A stretch of DNA of 5,378 nt from Pseudomonadota bacterium (lineage in GTDB: Bacteria > Desulfobacterota > Desulfovibrionia > Desulfovibrionales > Desulfovibrionaceae). The stretch lies in NCBI GenBank assembly GCA_023399375.1, contig JAEWPX010000096.1:1-5378 (forward strand), read 5' to 3'. Below are positions 5,325 to 5,378 of the stretch, piece after piece. A program made the position numbers and the translations under genes. Numbering within the stretch: position 1 is the stretch's first letter; the number at the start of each line of letters is the position of its first letter. The notes beneath the pieces were generated by a model. The model saw only the letters and a list, made by a program, of their open reading frames with translations, had not been told where the DNA came from and made no database searches.

Positions 5325-5375
5325 TGGGGGGAGAGGGAACCCCTTTTTGAGAAAAGGGGTTCCCTCTCCCCCCAG
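5324..5375. repeat. Perfect 24-bp inverted repeat (hairpin) upstream of the prenyltransferase
   Basis: The arms 5324-5347 and 5352-5375 are exact reverse complements with a 4-nt TGAG loop. The centre is CCCCTTTT/AAAAGGGG and the outer arms are C/T- or G/A-rich. No T-run follows on either strand, so it is not a textbook intrinsic terminator, though the stem would be extremely stable. On the minus strand the stem ends only 5 nt before the GGAGG of the prenyltransferase. It is therefore either a terminator or processing hairpin of an upstream gene, or part of the prenyltransferase leader. A repeated intergenic element is another reading. Confidence 0.9.
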
Positions 5376-5378
5376 ACC

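Overview
This GC-rich window carries six protein genes, all read from the minus strand. I see no tRNA, rRNA, CRISPR array, transposase or integrase. The best guess for the source is a sulfate reducer of the Desulfovibrionaceae (Desulfovibrio/Solidesulfovibrio-like). That rests on high GC, C/G-rich intergenic hairpins, a UbiA-like prenyltransferase of the futalosine-menaquinone type, and a WecA-like enzyme with a long soluble tail. It is an inference from pattern memory, not a database result.

The layout below follows transcription, from right to left. A 24-bp perfect hairpin (5324-5375) sits directly before a UbiA/MqnP-type prenyltransferase (5303-4455). A 100-bp spacer follows, with an unusually AT-rich part and a 12-bp inverted repeat. 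It leads to a membrane-anchored single-domain rhodanese (4354-3962). After a 123-bp gap comes a two-gene surface-polysaccharide unit: a WecA/MraY-family polyprenyl-phosphate sugar-1-phosphate transferase with a C-terminal GAF-like extension (3838-2321), joined by a 4-bp ATGA overlap to a family 4 glycosyltransferase (2324-1203). A 75-bp gap with a plausible sigma70-type promoter precedes a small cysteine-rich membrane protein (1127-804). Its end overlaps the start of a WbuC-family cupin (811-239) by 8 bp. The last 238 bases hold no gene, only a hexanucleotide tandem repeat, a C/G hairpin and an inverted repeat.

Functionally, the WecA-like enzyme would load a sugar-phosphate onto the lipid carrier and the glycosyltransferase would add a further sugar on the cytoplasmic face. 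WbuC cupins are typically found in O-antigen/polysaccharide loci, so the cupin fits the same theme, although its activity is not established. The prenyltransferase belongs to quinone synthesis. The rhodanese probably has a sulfur-transfer or redox role at the membrane.

Most of the window is ordinary core metabolism. The points most worth a second look are the hairpins at the two ends that share an identical 12-mer beside the stem, the hairpin placed where it must lie in the prenyltransferase leader, the GAF-like tail on the WecA-like enzyme, and the uncharacterised CGCPC membrane protein coupled to wbuC.
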